Under the pieces are notes generated by a model. That model made no database searches and was not told where the DNA came from. It saw nothing but the letters and a program-made list of their open reading frames with translations. The position numbers and the translations under genes are program-made. A stretch of 64,000 bases of DNA from Vitellaria paradoxa (Eukaryota; Streptophyta; Magnoliopsida; Ericales; Sapotaceae): positions 24,041,840 to 24,105,839 of the forward strand of contig CM034241.1 in assembly GCA_019916065.1 (NCBI GenBank). The letters are read 5' to 3'. Of the stretch, positions 11,585-22,005 are shown piece by piece (the stretch's first letter is position 1; each line of letters opens with the position of its first letter).

Positions 11585-12862
11585 TTAGCTAACTGGAATT
11601 GTCTCTTTGTTGGGCAATGTAACTAGTGACGTAGGGACCGAGTATAATTGAGCAAAAAGACTTGCATTATTGTAAATGTGGCGAGAAGCCCCTGAGTCTA
11701 CAATCCAAAAGTGTGAGTCTAAAGTAGCATGTATCGAAGCGACATGAGAACAAGTACCTGTAGGGGTTACGGCGTTAGCAGAGCCAGAATTGGTGGACAG
11801 ATGAGTGGAAAGCATGGTCATCAGGTGTTGATATTGATCGCTTGATAAAGTGCTGAAGAAATTGTTACTCGAATCCTGAGTAGTGGATTGCGGGATGTTG
11901 GATTCTTGAGCATGCACCTGATTAACTCTATTGCCAGAAGAACTCGATTGCTGTCTTTGACGGTACCCCGGAGGATACCCATGAAGCTTGTAGCATTTCT
12001 CGATTGTGTGCCCAGGAATATTGAAATGAGAACAATGAAGCTTTGTTCGCCGAGAATTGTTGAGGGGCTTTATAGACGAGTTTCCTTGGGTGAACTGGGA
12101 AGGCGGCTTACGATTATCTTCATGTCGAGCAACAAACGCGAGCGGTGAAGGAACTGAAGGAGTCGAAACCGCCCTTTGTCGTTCTTCCTGAGAAATAAAA
12201 GCAAATACTTTATTGATTGGAGGCATCGGATCCATCAATAATATCTGTCCATGGGCATGTGCAAAGGAATCATTGAGCCCCATGAGGAACGTCATGATGT
12301 ACTCCAATTGGTGATGATCGTGGAGTTTGGTCAGACCTCCACAATCACATTTAGAGCACGAACAAACTGGTCTAAAATTTGAGAGCTCTTCCCACATGCC
12401 TTTCAATTTCATGTAATAGACAGCCACAGAATCTTGTCCCTGAGATAGACTGATGATCTCCTTCTTGATCTGAAAAATACGTGGTCCATTGCTCTGCTCG
12501 AACCTCTCTTTCAAGTCTATCCAGATTTCTTTGGCTGTAGTGGCGTACAATATGCTTGCAGAAATTTCCTTAGAGACAGAATTCAGCAACCAAGAAATAA
12601 CAATATTATTATTCCGGGTCCATGCACTAAGCAAGCCTGTATCCTCAGCAGCAGGTTTCGAAATAGCACCATCAATGAACCCCAATTTATTTTTGACTGA
12701 CAAAGCAATCCTCACTGAACGACTCCACGAGGAATAATTATCGCCAGTCAATGGTTGAGAGACCAATGACAAACTCGGACTGTCTGAATGATGCAGAAAA
12801 TATGGACTGGAAGGATCATCGACCAGTGTTTCATACGCTTTCGAGTTCTTGGGAGTGGCCAT
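11585..12862 (-). CDS. copia A gag and protease segment
   Basis: Uninterrupted frame of about 425 codons, starting best at the ATG at 12862 (MATPKNSKAYETL); an ATG six codons upstream is less typical. Residues 45-180 form the copia gag core (PLTGDNYSSWSRSVRIALSV, YYMKLKGMWEELSNF). A zinc knuckle CSHF...GHTIEKC follows near residue 290, with Phe where the second Cys is expected. Near the end WIVDSGASRHI is the aspartic protease active site (DSGA). The frame ends at a TAG near 11585 shortly after the protease motif, so the full polyprotein is not made. Confidence 0.88.
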   Translation of the reverse strand: MATPKNSKAYETLVDDPSSPYFLHHSDSPSLSLVSQPLTGDNYSSWSRSVRIALSVKNKLGFIDGAISKPAAEDTGLLSAWTRNNNIVISWLLNSVSKEISASILYATTAKEIWIDLKERFEQSNGPRIFQIKKEIISLSQGQDSVAVYYMKLKGMWEELSNFRPVCSCSKCDCGGLTKLHDHHQLEYIMTFLMGLNDSFAHAHGQILLMDPMPPINKVFAFISQEERQRAVSTPSVPSPLAFVARHEDNRKPPSQFTQGNSSIKPLNNSRRTKLHCSHFNIPGHTIEKCYKLHGYPPGYRQRQQSSSSGNRVNQVHAQESNIPQSTTQDSSNNFFSTLSSDQYQHLMTMLSTHLSTNSGSANAVTPTGTCSHVASIHATLDSHFWIVDSGASRHIYNNASLFAQLYSVPTSLVTLPNKETIPVS

Positions 12863-13023
12863 CTGCGCAAATACCAACAAGAAGAACCCAAATAATACAA
12901 GACGTATGAAACTTGAATTTTAGATCAGAAAAAAAAAATTGACCGCTACAATCGATTCGATTACTGATAAACAAAATCAAGAAAATTGAAAACAAGAACA
13001 AATTCAGCAGAAGCAACTAGATT

Positions 13024-13035
13024 GCTCTGATACCA
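13024..13035 (-). other. Primer-binding site of copia A (tRNA-iMet)
   Basis: On the minus strand the sequence is TGGTATCAGAGC, complementary to the 3' end of initiator methionine tRNA. It lies immediately after the 5' LTR. Confidence 0.95.
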
Positions 13036-13283
13036 TATTACGTAAAATAACTAGGGAAGGAGAAGAGAAAAAGTCGAGCAACACCAGAGGAAAAACCGTC
13101 CGTCTTTCCACATTTTTTGTGCAAAGAGATACAGCCAAATATATACAAGGAAAAAGAACAAAAAATTAGGAGTTGACGAAATCAAAAATAGCTAAGAAAT
13201 AGGACTTTCCTAACTACCAATATTTAGCTGATTACGCGTAATATTATAGCTAATATACAAGGAAAAAAGGAAATACAGGTAAT
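13036..13283 (-). repeat. 5' LTR of copia A
   Basis: About 248 bp, pairs with 8269-8517. It is followed in element sense directly by the primer-binding site. The termini are not the usual TG...CA but are shared by both copies. Confidence 0.92.
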
Positions 13284-13400
13284 ATCTTTGGATCAGTTGA
13301 GGTCCAACTTCAATATCATTCCACCAAAACCAGGGAAAACGTATATTTATTTGGCCTCTAAATAGTTGAGACAATCTGGCAACAATATATATTTTCCTTC

Positions 13401-13930
13401 CTACTTAATTAGCCCAATAGCCTTCCACGTAGTTGGATTTACAACGCTAAACCCTCCGTCCACAACAAGGTTAGGACCACTCACATAACTCCCATCCTCA
13501 CTAGCCAAGAAAAGTGCAGACTTGGCAACATCCTCTGCCTTGAGAACTTTCCCTCTCAGATTCCCAAACTCATCCGCCATGTCCTCCACTCGCGCCTGAT
13601 CTTCTTCCGTCAGGCCCGGAACGAAATTCGTCATAACACCGCTGGGTGACACGCAATTGACTCTGATCCCATACTGTCCAAGTTCCGCTGACAAGTTCCT
13701 CACCAGCCCCAAGATTCCATACTTCGAGACTGCATAAGGATGCCCTGAAAGGCCTGCGATTGCTGTGACAGCACTGGCTGTGAACAGTATGCAGCCCCTC
13801 CGCTGGGGTACCATGATCCTCGCCGCGTGTTTGGCTCCAAGGAAAGAGCCAACCAGATTGACGCCCAATACGCGCTCTAGCACTTCTTTCTTGGTGTCCA
13901 AAATGCCTCCCAGATGACCGTCTGAGATGC
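13401..13930 (-). CDS. Dehydrogenase exon 3, catalytic half, intact
   Basis: It starts after tgcag and codes about 175 residues to TAG at 13401-13403. It holds the catalytic Ser region (LFTASAVTAIAG), the Tyr-Lys pair (YAVSK), the RVNCVSPSGV strand and the C-terminal VSGPNLVVDGGFSVVNP typical of plant SDR110C enzymes. No stop or indel is visible. A minus-strand AATAAA near 13346-13351 is a possible polyadenylation signal 50 bp past the stop. Confidence 0.9.
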
Positions 13931-14088
13931 CTGCACACCCAAGATTTTTGATTAGTAGGGACAAAAATATAATTTCCAGCGGAGTACATCTAAAAGTGGT
14001 AAAACAATGGAGGATGAAGTACAATTTCTAGATAATCAAAAACATTAATTTGTCAGTGTAATTTTTGAAGTGAATGAGGGCAGAGGCG

Positions 14089-14946
14089 GAGCGAGCTGGA
14101 CGCGGGGGGGCAGCAGTAGCCCAAAACACGGGCGTTTCACCGAAAAAGTGCAGCGCTTTGACAAATCTGAAAAAATAAAAAAAAAATTCAGCGAAACGCC
14201 AAAAAAAAAAAAATTCTACCATTTAGTTTAATATTTTCTACTTTTTATATTTTGAGATTTTTCTTATTTTATGTCAAAAACGCTTAAAATGACTTTTTGC
14301 TATTTTTTATTTTATATGTAAATTTATTTTCTATTTTCTAAAATAGATTTTGAAAACACAAATAACCAAACAGAAAGTGTGTAAAGCGCAAAAAAAAAAA
14401 AAAAATAAGGACGGTGGAGTACAAAAAAAAAGAAAAAAAAAACAGCTTAAAACACATTTTATATTTTTTTTAAATAAGGAAAATAATTCATTTTGTACTT
14501 CTTTAAAATAAAGAAAACAGTTTAAAACATATTTAATTACTTGTGTTTTCAAAATCTGTTTTAAAAAATAGAAAATAAATTTACACATAAAATGAAAAAA
14601 AGACAAAAAGTCATTTTGAGCGTTTTTAATGTAAAATAGAAAAAATCTCAAAATACAAAAAATAAAAAATGTTAAACTAAATTTGTTTTCTATTTTTTTA
14701 TGGTCTGAGATTTTCAAAACATAAAGCATAAAAATAGATTTGTATTTTTAATTACCAAACACACTCTCTATTTTTTCTTTTTCTTTTTTTTTTTTTTTTT
14801 TTTTTTGTGTTTCGCTGGCTTTTTTTTGTTTTTTCAAAGTTGTCAAAACGCTACCCTTTTTGATGAAACGCTTGCGTTTTGGGCTACTGCTGCGGCAACA
14901 GTAAAATGGCTACTACTGCCCTCCCCCCGTGCGTCCGAGCGAGCTA
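14089..14946. mobile_element. MITE-like element in dehydrogenase intron 2
   Basis: The left end (gagcgagctggacgcggggg, then cagcagtagcccaaaac) and the right end read in reverse complement (gctcgctcggacgcac, then gcagtagtagcc) form imperfect inverted repeats of about 120 bp. Inside, a second inverted pair lies at about 14277-14365 and 14540-14630. No coding sequence. A clean target duplication was not found, so the superfamily is open. Confidence 0.7.
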
Positions 14947-15445
14947 GCTAGTAGGGGGGCTATGCTAGGGAAAAGAGGGAGGGTAGGCAAGTGACATTAA
15001 GGCCCGAAAGGGGAGGGTAGGCCAGTGACATTATGGTTAGACCGTTGCATATTTTTAATCTAAAAAAAATTGAACGCATATGAATCGTAAAATTTTAATC
15101 TAATGATTTCCTACCAAAAATCACCGAACTGACATAAATTGTTACATCAGCCCCCAAATCTTATAGTAGGATGCCGCTGGGATAAAATTTTGACTTAATT
15201 TTTTTTTATACTAATGTTATATAACATTATAACTTAATTGTTTATACCTAGTTTAATATCAAGTCATAATTCAATTTAATACTCAATGCATAACCTAGGT
15301 TAACAAAAATTTCTAGTCTACTTTAATAGCCAATCGTTACCTAGTTTAATATCTAATTTCATGGCACATGATTAGAAAATTTTCTAGCTCCATCCATGAA
15401 CGAGGGGAATTGCCCCAGTTGGACATCACATAGGTTGGCTCTTGC

Positions 15446-15704
15446 CTGCGTTGTTATACATTATGTCGAGTTGTCCATATTTGGCAACGGTGGAGTCAAC
15501 GAGATTGCAGATGTCTTCTTCAGTCGACACATCACAGTGGATGTAGCAAACATTTTCGCCAAGCTTGTCAGCGGTAGCTTGTGGTCCACTTCATCTTGGA
15601 TATCAGCAATGACAACCTTGGCGTCATTTTCCCAGAAAAGGCGAACCGCGCTTTCTCCTATTTCGCTTGCACCCCCGGTGATTATTGCCACTTTACCTTC
15701 TAGT
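15446..15704 (-). pseudogene. Dehydrogenase exon 2, NAD-binding half, frameshifted
   Basis: The acceptor tttttcag precedes the first base. Residues [18 protein letters not shown] form the first beta strand and glycine-rich NAD loop, with Glu at a position normally Gly. VVIADIQDE is the second strand, whose acidic end favours NAD over NADP. One base is missing near 15573-15576. After that the expected family sequence ([17 protein letters not shown]) continues in the next frame. The donor is AG|GCAAGA. Confidence 0.85.
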
Positions 15705-15770
15705 CTGAAAAAATGAATTTCCAAAAGCAAACAATTTACTAGATAATGAATTTCCAATGCCAAATTATTA

Positions 15771-16302
15771 GGCCTGGATTGGATAACTGTCAAATTTTGG
15801 ATTTGAGATTAGATTACAATAGAATATAAGATAAATTGTTAATTAATTACCAAAAAAATAGATAAATAGTTAATTTATGTGAAAAAATATAGAAATTTAA
15901 TAAAAATTACAAAACTAGAAGTCAAAATACTTTTTGGTTACGTTAGTATTTTTAGAATTGAAATTAAGGGAGTTGATGCTTTATGCTAATTATATAAGAA
16001 TTGCTTATGTATAACTTTATTAGTTTAAATAGAGATTTTACATGGATTTTAATAATTCAATAATGTATTATAATAGATTTAAAAAATCATACCAAAAAAA
16101 TGTAAAACTACTTGATGTCCTTTATAACAAGTCCTTTATAACAAGTGTCTACTATTTTCAAAAGTAGTGATAACAATACTTTGCTAATAAATTATCAGAA
16201 AACTTTTATTTATTATTATATAAATGAACTCTCTTACTTGTATTCTAATATAATATAACCTCAAATTCATTAATTTGAAATTTGAAGTTATTCAAATAGA
16301 GC
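15771..16302. mobile_element. Possible MITE in dehydrogenase intron 1
   Basis: Ends match in inverted orientation: ggcctggattggataactg on the left, and agctctatttgaataactt as the complement of the right, continuing into caaatttngnatttgag. A TTA precedes the left end. The right flank is ttt, so the duplication is not proven. Confidence 0.4.
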
Positions 16303-16316
16303 TTTGATGATTTAAA

Positions 16317-16457
16317 CAGAACCGGCCTTGGGCTAAAGCCTAAGGTGCGGCGGCTTTAGACCCACCAAAAAATCCCTTATATAAGGGATACTCTTATATA
16401 AAGGGGTCTCATTTTTTCGAATGGCTTTAAGCCCCCTAAAAGTCAGAGCTAGTTCTG
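16317..16457. mobile_element. hAT-type MITE with 8-bp target duplication
   Basis: A 141-bp element begins cagaaccggcctt and ends in the imperfect inverted form (agctagttctg). It is flanked by a perfect 8-bp direct repeat gatttaaa at 16309-16316 and 16458-16465. An 8-bp duplication with CAG-type ends is the hAT hallmark. The interior holds a hairpin (tcccttatataaggga). It lies in dehydrogenase intron 1. Confidence 0.88.
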
Positions 16458-16819
16458 GATTTAAAATAATTATTATTTAATGACATTTTAAATCTATCAC
16501 AATATTACAATAAATCACTCAAATCAATGAGAAAATTCATTTGTAAACTTAACAAAATCATATTTAAGCAATTCCTTTCAAACAAATATCACTAAATGGA
16601 TAGACTTTAAATTTATAATTACAAAACCTGTCTCATATTTGAAGAGTGAAAAATTATCTACCAAACTTATTCAAGGCCAAAGACCAAGTTGTGATGATAG
16701 ACAAAGCACGGAGGAGCAGTCAACTTGGACCTGGTTCGATTTTGTGAAATCAAAGTTGGACACAAAAGTTTCGCATTTTGACACGCTTCCCTCTTTTTTT
16801 TTCCCGCTCTGTTTCTCTC

Positions 16820-16822
<3 letters not shown>

Positions 16823-16856
<34 letters not shown>
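16823..16856 (+). repeat. (CT)n microsatellite
   Basis: About 16 CT units in dehydrogenase intron 1. Confidence 0.9.
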
Positions 16857-16860
<4 letters not shown>

Positions 16861-17853
16861 GATTAGTACTGCAGCTGCACGAAGAACAACTGAATCGCAA
16901 CCACTAAACAAGGACAATCCTAAGAGCGTTGAAACGGAAGATTGAGAACATAACATTAGTGCTCGAACATTTTGGTGAAACTCTTTTCACTTGAGAGTGC
17001 CCCCAAGCTTTCTATTTCAGCAATTTGTGTATCAACACTAATAAAAACCTTTTGAATACCCTTACCTAGGAAAAGATGAAATGCCCTCATTCCACTGCAA
17101 AACGTAACCCTGCTCTTTGCTTGCATATTATTTGATTCCTTCTCTTCTAATTGTTTTTATGGTAAATTAGGCATTGCATCACTTTCTTTTACCTGAATCT
17201 CATTTTAGATTTTGTATCTTAAATCGATCTATTTTATTCTATTTCGTTAAATTTATTATCGAAAAATATAACGTGTTCCTTGTGTGTGTCATGAGTGTGC
17301 GATATTTTTCATTACATATTTTTAATAATAATTGAAGGAAAAAAATTAAACTGAATTAAATGTTCAGGAGTAAGTCCTGAAATAAAATTAATAGTAAATT
17401 TTAAGAGTGCTAAATTTAATAGTGAAGGACATTTCCTATATTTAAGTATGACCTAGATGAATTTGTTTTAGCTTTATCTTAGCTTTGCAGCTAACTTCGG
17501 TTGATCGAGTTAGTAGTTTACATGGATTACAAAGAATTCAAGGTTAGATCTAAGTATCACCTGCCCATAAGTCTATATTTAGCCTTCTCTGCCATGGGTA
17601 GAATTCATCAAAACCTAAATTTAACCATCTAGTTCCATTTCTACAGTACAAATTAAGTGGGTATAGGGTCTAGAATCTAAGTTAGGACCTCAGATTTTGG
17701 TATGAACGATGCCGTAGCATATAATATAAACATCCCCAAACCTACTGAATACTAAAAAGAAGGGCAAAAATTTTAATTTGCTTCTCTAAACTTTACATAA
17801 ATTTCAAGGTTTGAATTTTTGTTTTTCTATTAATTAAAGATTTAAATTTTTAA

Positions 17854-18195
17854 GGTGCTATTTAATTTACTTTTCAATTTTCTGTTTTCTGTTTTTGTTT
17901 TATATGTTAAAAATATCAAAATGAGGAAACAAAAAATATTTTGTTTTCCTTATTTGGAAAAATTTTTTTTTTTATTTTGAGTTAAAAACTCTCAAAACGA
18001 TTTTATATCATTTTTTATTTTATATGCAAACTCATTTTTTATTTTTTAAAACAAACTTTGAAAACACAAGTAATCAAATGAGTTTTGACCTGTTTTTCTT
18101 ATTTTCAAAAATATAAAATGAAAAATGAGTTCAAAATAGAAAATAAAAAATAAAAACAAAAAAACACAAAATGGAAAAATAAATCAAATGACACC
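17854..18195. mobile_element. Tourist-like MITE in dehydrogenase intron 1
   Basis: Ends ggtgctatttaatttac and, as complement, ggtgtcatttgatttat form inverted repeats. TAA flanks both sides (17851-17853 and 18196-18198), which fits PIF/Harbinger insertion. The interior (ttttatatgcaaactcattt) resembles the interior of the 14089-14946 element, so the two may be related. Confidence 0.7.
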
Positions 18196-18411
18196 TAATT
18201 AATGGCAATCTACTCTTCAATGACTATTTTGGGTGGCACATCTAAGTCTAAATTTTAAGGACAAAACAATAACTTAAAGATGACATTGTAATTGATTAAA
18301 AGATGGGACTCTTAACTGTTATTAATTAAAAAAAAAAAAGACTTCAATCCCGAAAAGTGAAAAATGAAATTTGCTCAAGAAAAACATAAAACAAGAGATT
18401 GATATAGTTAC

Positions 18412-18431
18412 CTTTTGTTGGAGGGTGCCAT
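18412..18431 (-). CDS. Dehydrogenase exon 1 (20 nt)
   Basis: The minus strand reads ATGGCACCCTCCAACAAAAG followed by the donor GTAACT. It encodes MAPSNK plus two bases of an Arg codon. This fits genes of this family, which start with a very short first exon before the conserved RLEGKVA block. It is too short for ORF finding. The phase match with exon 2 is the main support. Confidence 0.65.
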
Positions 18432-18788
18432 TGAATTGGCAGTGCTTATCCTGGCCTCCTTCCAAATGTATACCCGGAGCTCAGCAAGAAAAGTGGGATT
18501 CAAAACATCTAATCTCGCCTGAGGATTTGTATTTCAATCGTTACTCTTTAGGCTTTTTGAGCATTGCGCAATTGCTTATATCTACTCCCCAAATATATAT
18601 ATATATATATATATATATGTTTTTTCATAGCTTATATATATGTTTTTTCATAGCTTTTGACGGCACAGCATTGGCCCCATCGATTTTAGTTTAATACGGT
18701 GCATTTGGTCTTACTAGATCTTGCCATAATTTTCAGAGGGTGATTGGACTTTTCCTGTTAGTTTCAAAGACACCCGAAATCTCCTACT
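18432..18788. other. Upstream region of the dehydrogenase gene
   Basis: This is 5' flank if exon 1 is right. An (AT)n run at about 18595-18617 could serve as a TATA-like region about 170 bp upstream of the minus-strand ATG. Nothing else is recognised. Confidence 0.35.
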
Positions 18789-18791
18789 TTA

Positions 18792-19091
18792 GGCTATGTT
18801 TGGTTAAAAAAGTGAAAATAAAATTAGTAGTTTTTTTTTTTTTTTTAGTTTTTTCTTTTACTTTTTAAAATTTTTTTCCCCAAATTTAATTTTTTTTAAA
18901 AGTTATAACTTTTTAACATGTTAATCAAAAAAAAAAAAGTAACTTCTTAGCATATAAAAAAAATTAAAAAATTCACGTTCATTTGGATAAAAAAATAACA
19001 AAAAATTGATATTTTAATTTTGATAAAAAAATCATAGAAGACAAAAAAAAATTTACCCAAAAAAAAAATACTCTTTTGTCCAAGCAAAGCC
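18792..19091. mobile_element. Tourist-like MITE
   Basis: A 300-bp element with inverted ends ggctatgtttgg and (complement) ggctttgcttgg. It is flanked by TTA at 18789-18791 and 19092-19094, the target duplication of PIF/Harbinger elements. The interior is poly(A)/poly(T)-rich without ORFs. Confidence 0.8.
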
Positions 19092-19259
19092 TTAGTCGTC
19101 GGTTTGGTCCACATTCCTTGCAACCTGATTTCAAAGACACGATAAGATACTTATTATATCCCGCCTGCTTTTCTGATTTTTCCGTGTGACTATTCTCTGC
19201 TAGTATATATTGACTACAGATTAAGAGGACTGAAAAATACTAAGAGCTTACCCACAAAA

Positions 19260-21120
19260 TACGTGATATAAGATATAAATATTATTACACTAGTGGTTAG
19301 TCCATGCATTGCACAAAATTTTTGTATATATTATATATTTTTAAAATATAAAAATAGAATATGTTTAAGATAAAATAAATAATAATCGTTTATATATTTG
19401 AATGGAATAATTCCGTAATCACATTAAAAAATATAAAAAATATAATATTTCAATAAATATAAGTAGTTGAATAAAATTGTATTGTTAGAAGAATTTAAGT
19501 GAATATAACTTAATTTACACAAAAATTTTAGTCAATGTAGAATTTAATTTAAATAAAAATTATAATACGAAGTGATAAGTAACAAAATAAATTATTCTTG
19601 CTATGGATTCTATTGTATTAGATAACTCTAAATTACAACCATGGGCAATTATTCTTGTTATTTATATAGAAATCATAAACAATAGGATATTTAATTTTTA
19701 AATTAAGATAATAATCAAGGTAAATTAGAATAATCATTAATGTATAGTTTAAATAGAAGCATGAAATATTAAAAATATAAAAATAATTTATTACATTATT
19801 TTATTTTTTATTTATTAAATTTATTAATTTTAATTTAATTTTACCTCAATTACTAAAGTAGAATGTGATAAGATTTTATTTGATAATACACTAATTATGT
19901 TAATATTTTTAAAAAAAATAATAAAATAACTATTGATATACTATACAAATTATGGCAAAATACTAAAAAAATAATTTATGATAAAAATTATGATAAATTA
20001 TGATTAGAATAAATGATAAAATTTTGATTAGATAACTATATATTTCGTATTTGTAATTTCTTTATGAAATTCAATAGTTTTAAATTTTATTATATCTCAA
20101 AAAATTAAGAAATAAAGATAATATTTGAGTTGGGTACGATTTTATTATTTTTTAAATAATAATTTATTAAAATATAAAAAACAAATAAAAAGTAGGAAGT
20201 CATGTGATAAATAGCATAGATTAAATAAAAATGGTAATATCAAGTGATATTCATGAAAATTAAAGTTTTAATAAAATTTAATAAAGTTGTGATAAGTAAT
20301 AATTATACACAATCCTAACTCCTTTCAGCAACATTTCGACAACTTTGGCTCATTTTTTTTTTTAATGACTTTACTAACTTTTTTAATTTTTTTGAATCAA
20401 AGTTTAAATAGCATTATAATATTAAGTGATAAGTGGAATTTAATTTAAATAATGGTAATATTTATAATTTAAATATTAAGTGATAAGTATAATTTATTTA
20501 GATAATTATAATACTAATAGGTAAGTATTATTTAAAATTTATATGATAGAATTAAATTTTGTTATTATTATCATTGTAATTTATAAAATAATATGATTTA
20601 TACAAATTAAGATAAAAATTTGTACAATTAATTTATAAATTAAGATAATAAGCAATGTAGAAATTAAATATTAATTAATATATAAAACAAATAAATTTTT
20701 TTGATTAATATAGAATATAATTAATATATAAAATCAATTTTTTTTATTAATTAGAATATAGGAGTACTTTGTCCATTTATATTAGAAAACGTATATAATA
20801 CAGAAAATTTCACATTTTTAATAGAAATCTTTAAAATAATTATAATTAAGTTTCAAGTATCACAATTAAGCCCTATATGACATAACGGCATTTCCATACT
20901 CTGTTTTATATATTTAGAGGGCGTTTGGAGTAACAAAAAGTGAGATAATTTGATATAATTTGTAGATTTGTAATTCTGAAATAAAAGGTAAATAACTTTT
21001 AAAAACTTTCAGAAATTTTAGACATTTTAAAGTGAGTATAACGCACCCTTAATTAATATGATAGGTAATATTTAGTATTTAGGTTTTACAGTATTTGAAG
21101 TACTAGGAGTAATACACGTG
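19260..21120. repeat. Very AT-rich repeat region, family shared with 42440-44950
   Basis: No genes. It opens near 19287 with ctagtggttagtccatgcat and closes near 21100 with a ctaggagtaatacacgtgcg motif. Phrases such as gtgataagtaataattatac recur at 44820-44850. It probably belongs to a non-autonomous plant repeat family. Borders are not defined. Confidence 0.4.
20917..21047. mobile_element. Small Tourist-like MITE
   Basis: About 131 bp, from gagggcgtttgg to cgcaccc, with TTA on both flanks (20914-20916 and 21048-21050). Interior words aaaaagtgagataattt and aaataactttt recur in the element at 26822-26978. Confidence 0.6.
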
Positions 21121-21664
21121 CGTCATACGTATATATTTATGTTTATATATATATAAATTTAAAGAAGCTAACAATTGAAAATAGACTTACAAATATAATA
21201 AAATCTCTAATGGAAAATTTTTGACAAAAGAATGCACTAATTCAACAGGTATTGAAGTATGAACAATCAATCTAACCAAAGAAAGCAATTTACTTTGAAT
21301 TTTGCAGGTCAAAAAGGTACATTTTGACCTGGGTTGTGAACTCAATTAAGCATAGAGAAACTTATCAGGAATCTCATACATATAAACATATAATCCCTTC
21401 AGTTACCAATTGGTGGAGGGTTTTGTGAATTACGAAGAACAAATTTATATAAGAAACTTCATATATAATCCATTGACTTGTCAAATTATGATGATTTTTC
21501 AGATGAAAACTGTGAACAAATCAGCTTTTACATTGAAACTAATGAGAGAAAGGGGAAAACGCCTGGGGGGGGGGGGGTACAAATTCAAGTTACAAAAATA
21601 AAGAAGTTGACATAAAGAGGAAGTTACAAATATACTTCAAATTCAAATTGAGCCTGAGCAGACC
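21121..21664. other. Spacer, nothing recognised
   Basis: AT-rich, with a 13-base G run near 21566. A 63-codon frame at 21410-21601 has no recognisable features. Confidence 0.5.
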
Positions 21665-21990
21665 TGTTGGAATGAAACTGAAAACACTCAATGGGAAAAG
21701 AAAAAATAACACTCAGAACTCAAGAGAAAAGATTTCAATAATAGTTTTTGTTGTAATTCTTTATTTTCTCTCACACTGAAAAACAACTGTTACGGCCTTT
21801 TTATAGGCAAAACTACAAACAGAACTAAGCTAAAAATTAGCAGAGAAAACAGCAAAAGCAGAACAAAACGTTCTGAAGCTAGAAAGTAGCAACAGATGCA
21901 GAAGACTTCTTCCGCTTATTGACCAAACAACTTTGACAGATTCAAAACTAAGTTGTTGAGAAAATCATGGAAACTGAAGCACACTTTCTA
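21665..21990 (-). repeat. 3' LTR of copia B
   Basis: Direct repeat of 25985-26309. On the minus strand it carries TATAAAAAGG (21798-21807), a good TATA box. Confidence 0.92.
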
Positions 21991-22005
21991 AAACTCCTCC
22001 TTGCT

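Larger units (their letters stand above)
8269..13283 (-). mobile_element. Ty1/copia retrotransposon A, full-length but defective
   Basis: A complete copia element of about 5.0 kb reads on the minus strand. It has two LTRs of about 248 bp that differ at roughly ten positions by my count (about 96% identity). The 5-bp target duplication atctt is perfect (8264-8268 and 13284-13288), and there is an initiator tRNA-Met primer site and a polypurine tract next to the 3' LTR (8518-8530 region). The order is gag, protease, integrase, RT and RNase H, as in copia. A frameshift near 11070 and several in-frame stops make it non-autonomous. It sits 117 bp beyond the stop codon of the dehydrogenase gene at 13401. 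Confidence 0.95.
13401..18431 (-). pseudogene. Secoisolariciresinol dehydrogenase-like short-chain dehydrogenase, three exons, one frameshift
   Basis: An NAD-dependent short-chain dehydrogenase/reductase of the plant SDR110C group, whose members oxidise lignan or terpenoid alcohols in the cytosol. Exon 1 is 18431-18412, exon 2 15704-15446 and exon 3 13930-13401, all minus. Splice phases agree at both joins: exon 1 ends with two bases of an Arg codon completed by exon 2, and exon 2 ends with one base of the NAG glycine completed by exon 3. The joined length is 809 nt, one short of a 269-aa frame, which is a normal family length. The missing base lies in exon 2 near 15573-15576. The cofactor loop has Glu for Gly (TGGASEIG). 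NAG and YAVSK are present. Intron 2 starts with GC. Substrate cannot be told from sequence. It may be a young pseudogene or an assembly error in a real gene. Confidence 0.85.

Noticed and set aside
13570..13989. 139-codon minus-strand frame overlapping the dehydrogenase
   Set aside because: Out-of-frame shadow of exon 3, which has clear SDR motifs in its own frame.
14331..14729. 132-codon minus-strand frame rich in Phe and Lys
   Set aside because: It is an AT-rich low-complexity frame inside a MITE; no family features.
16750..16956. Arg-Glu repeat peptide on the minus strand
   Set aside because: It is the translation of the (CT)n microsatellite.
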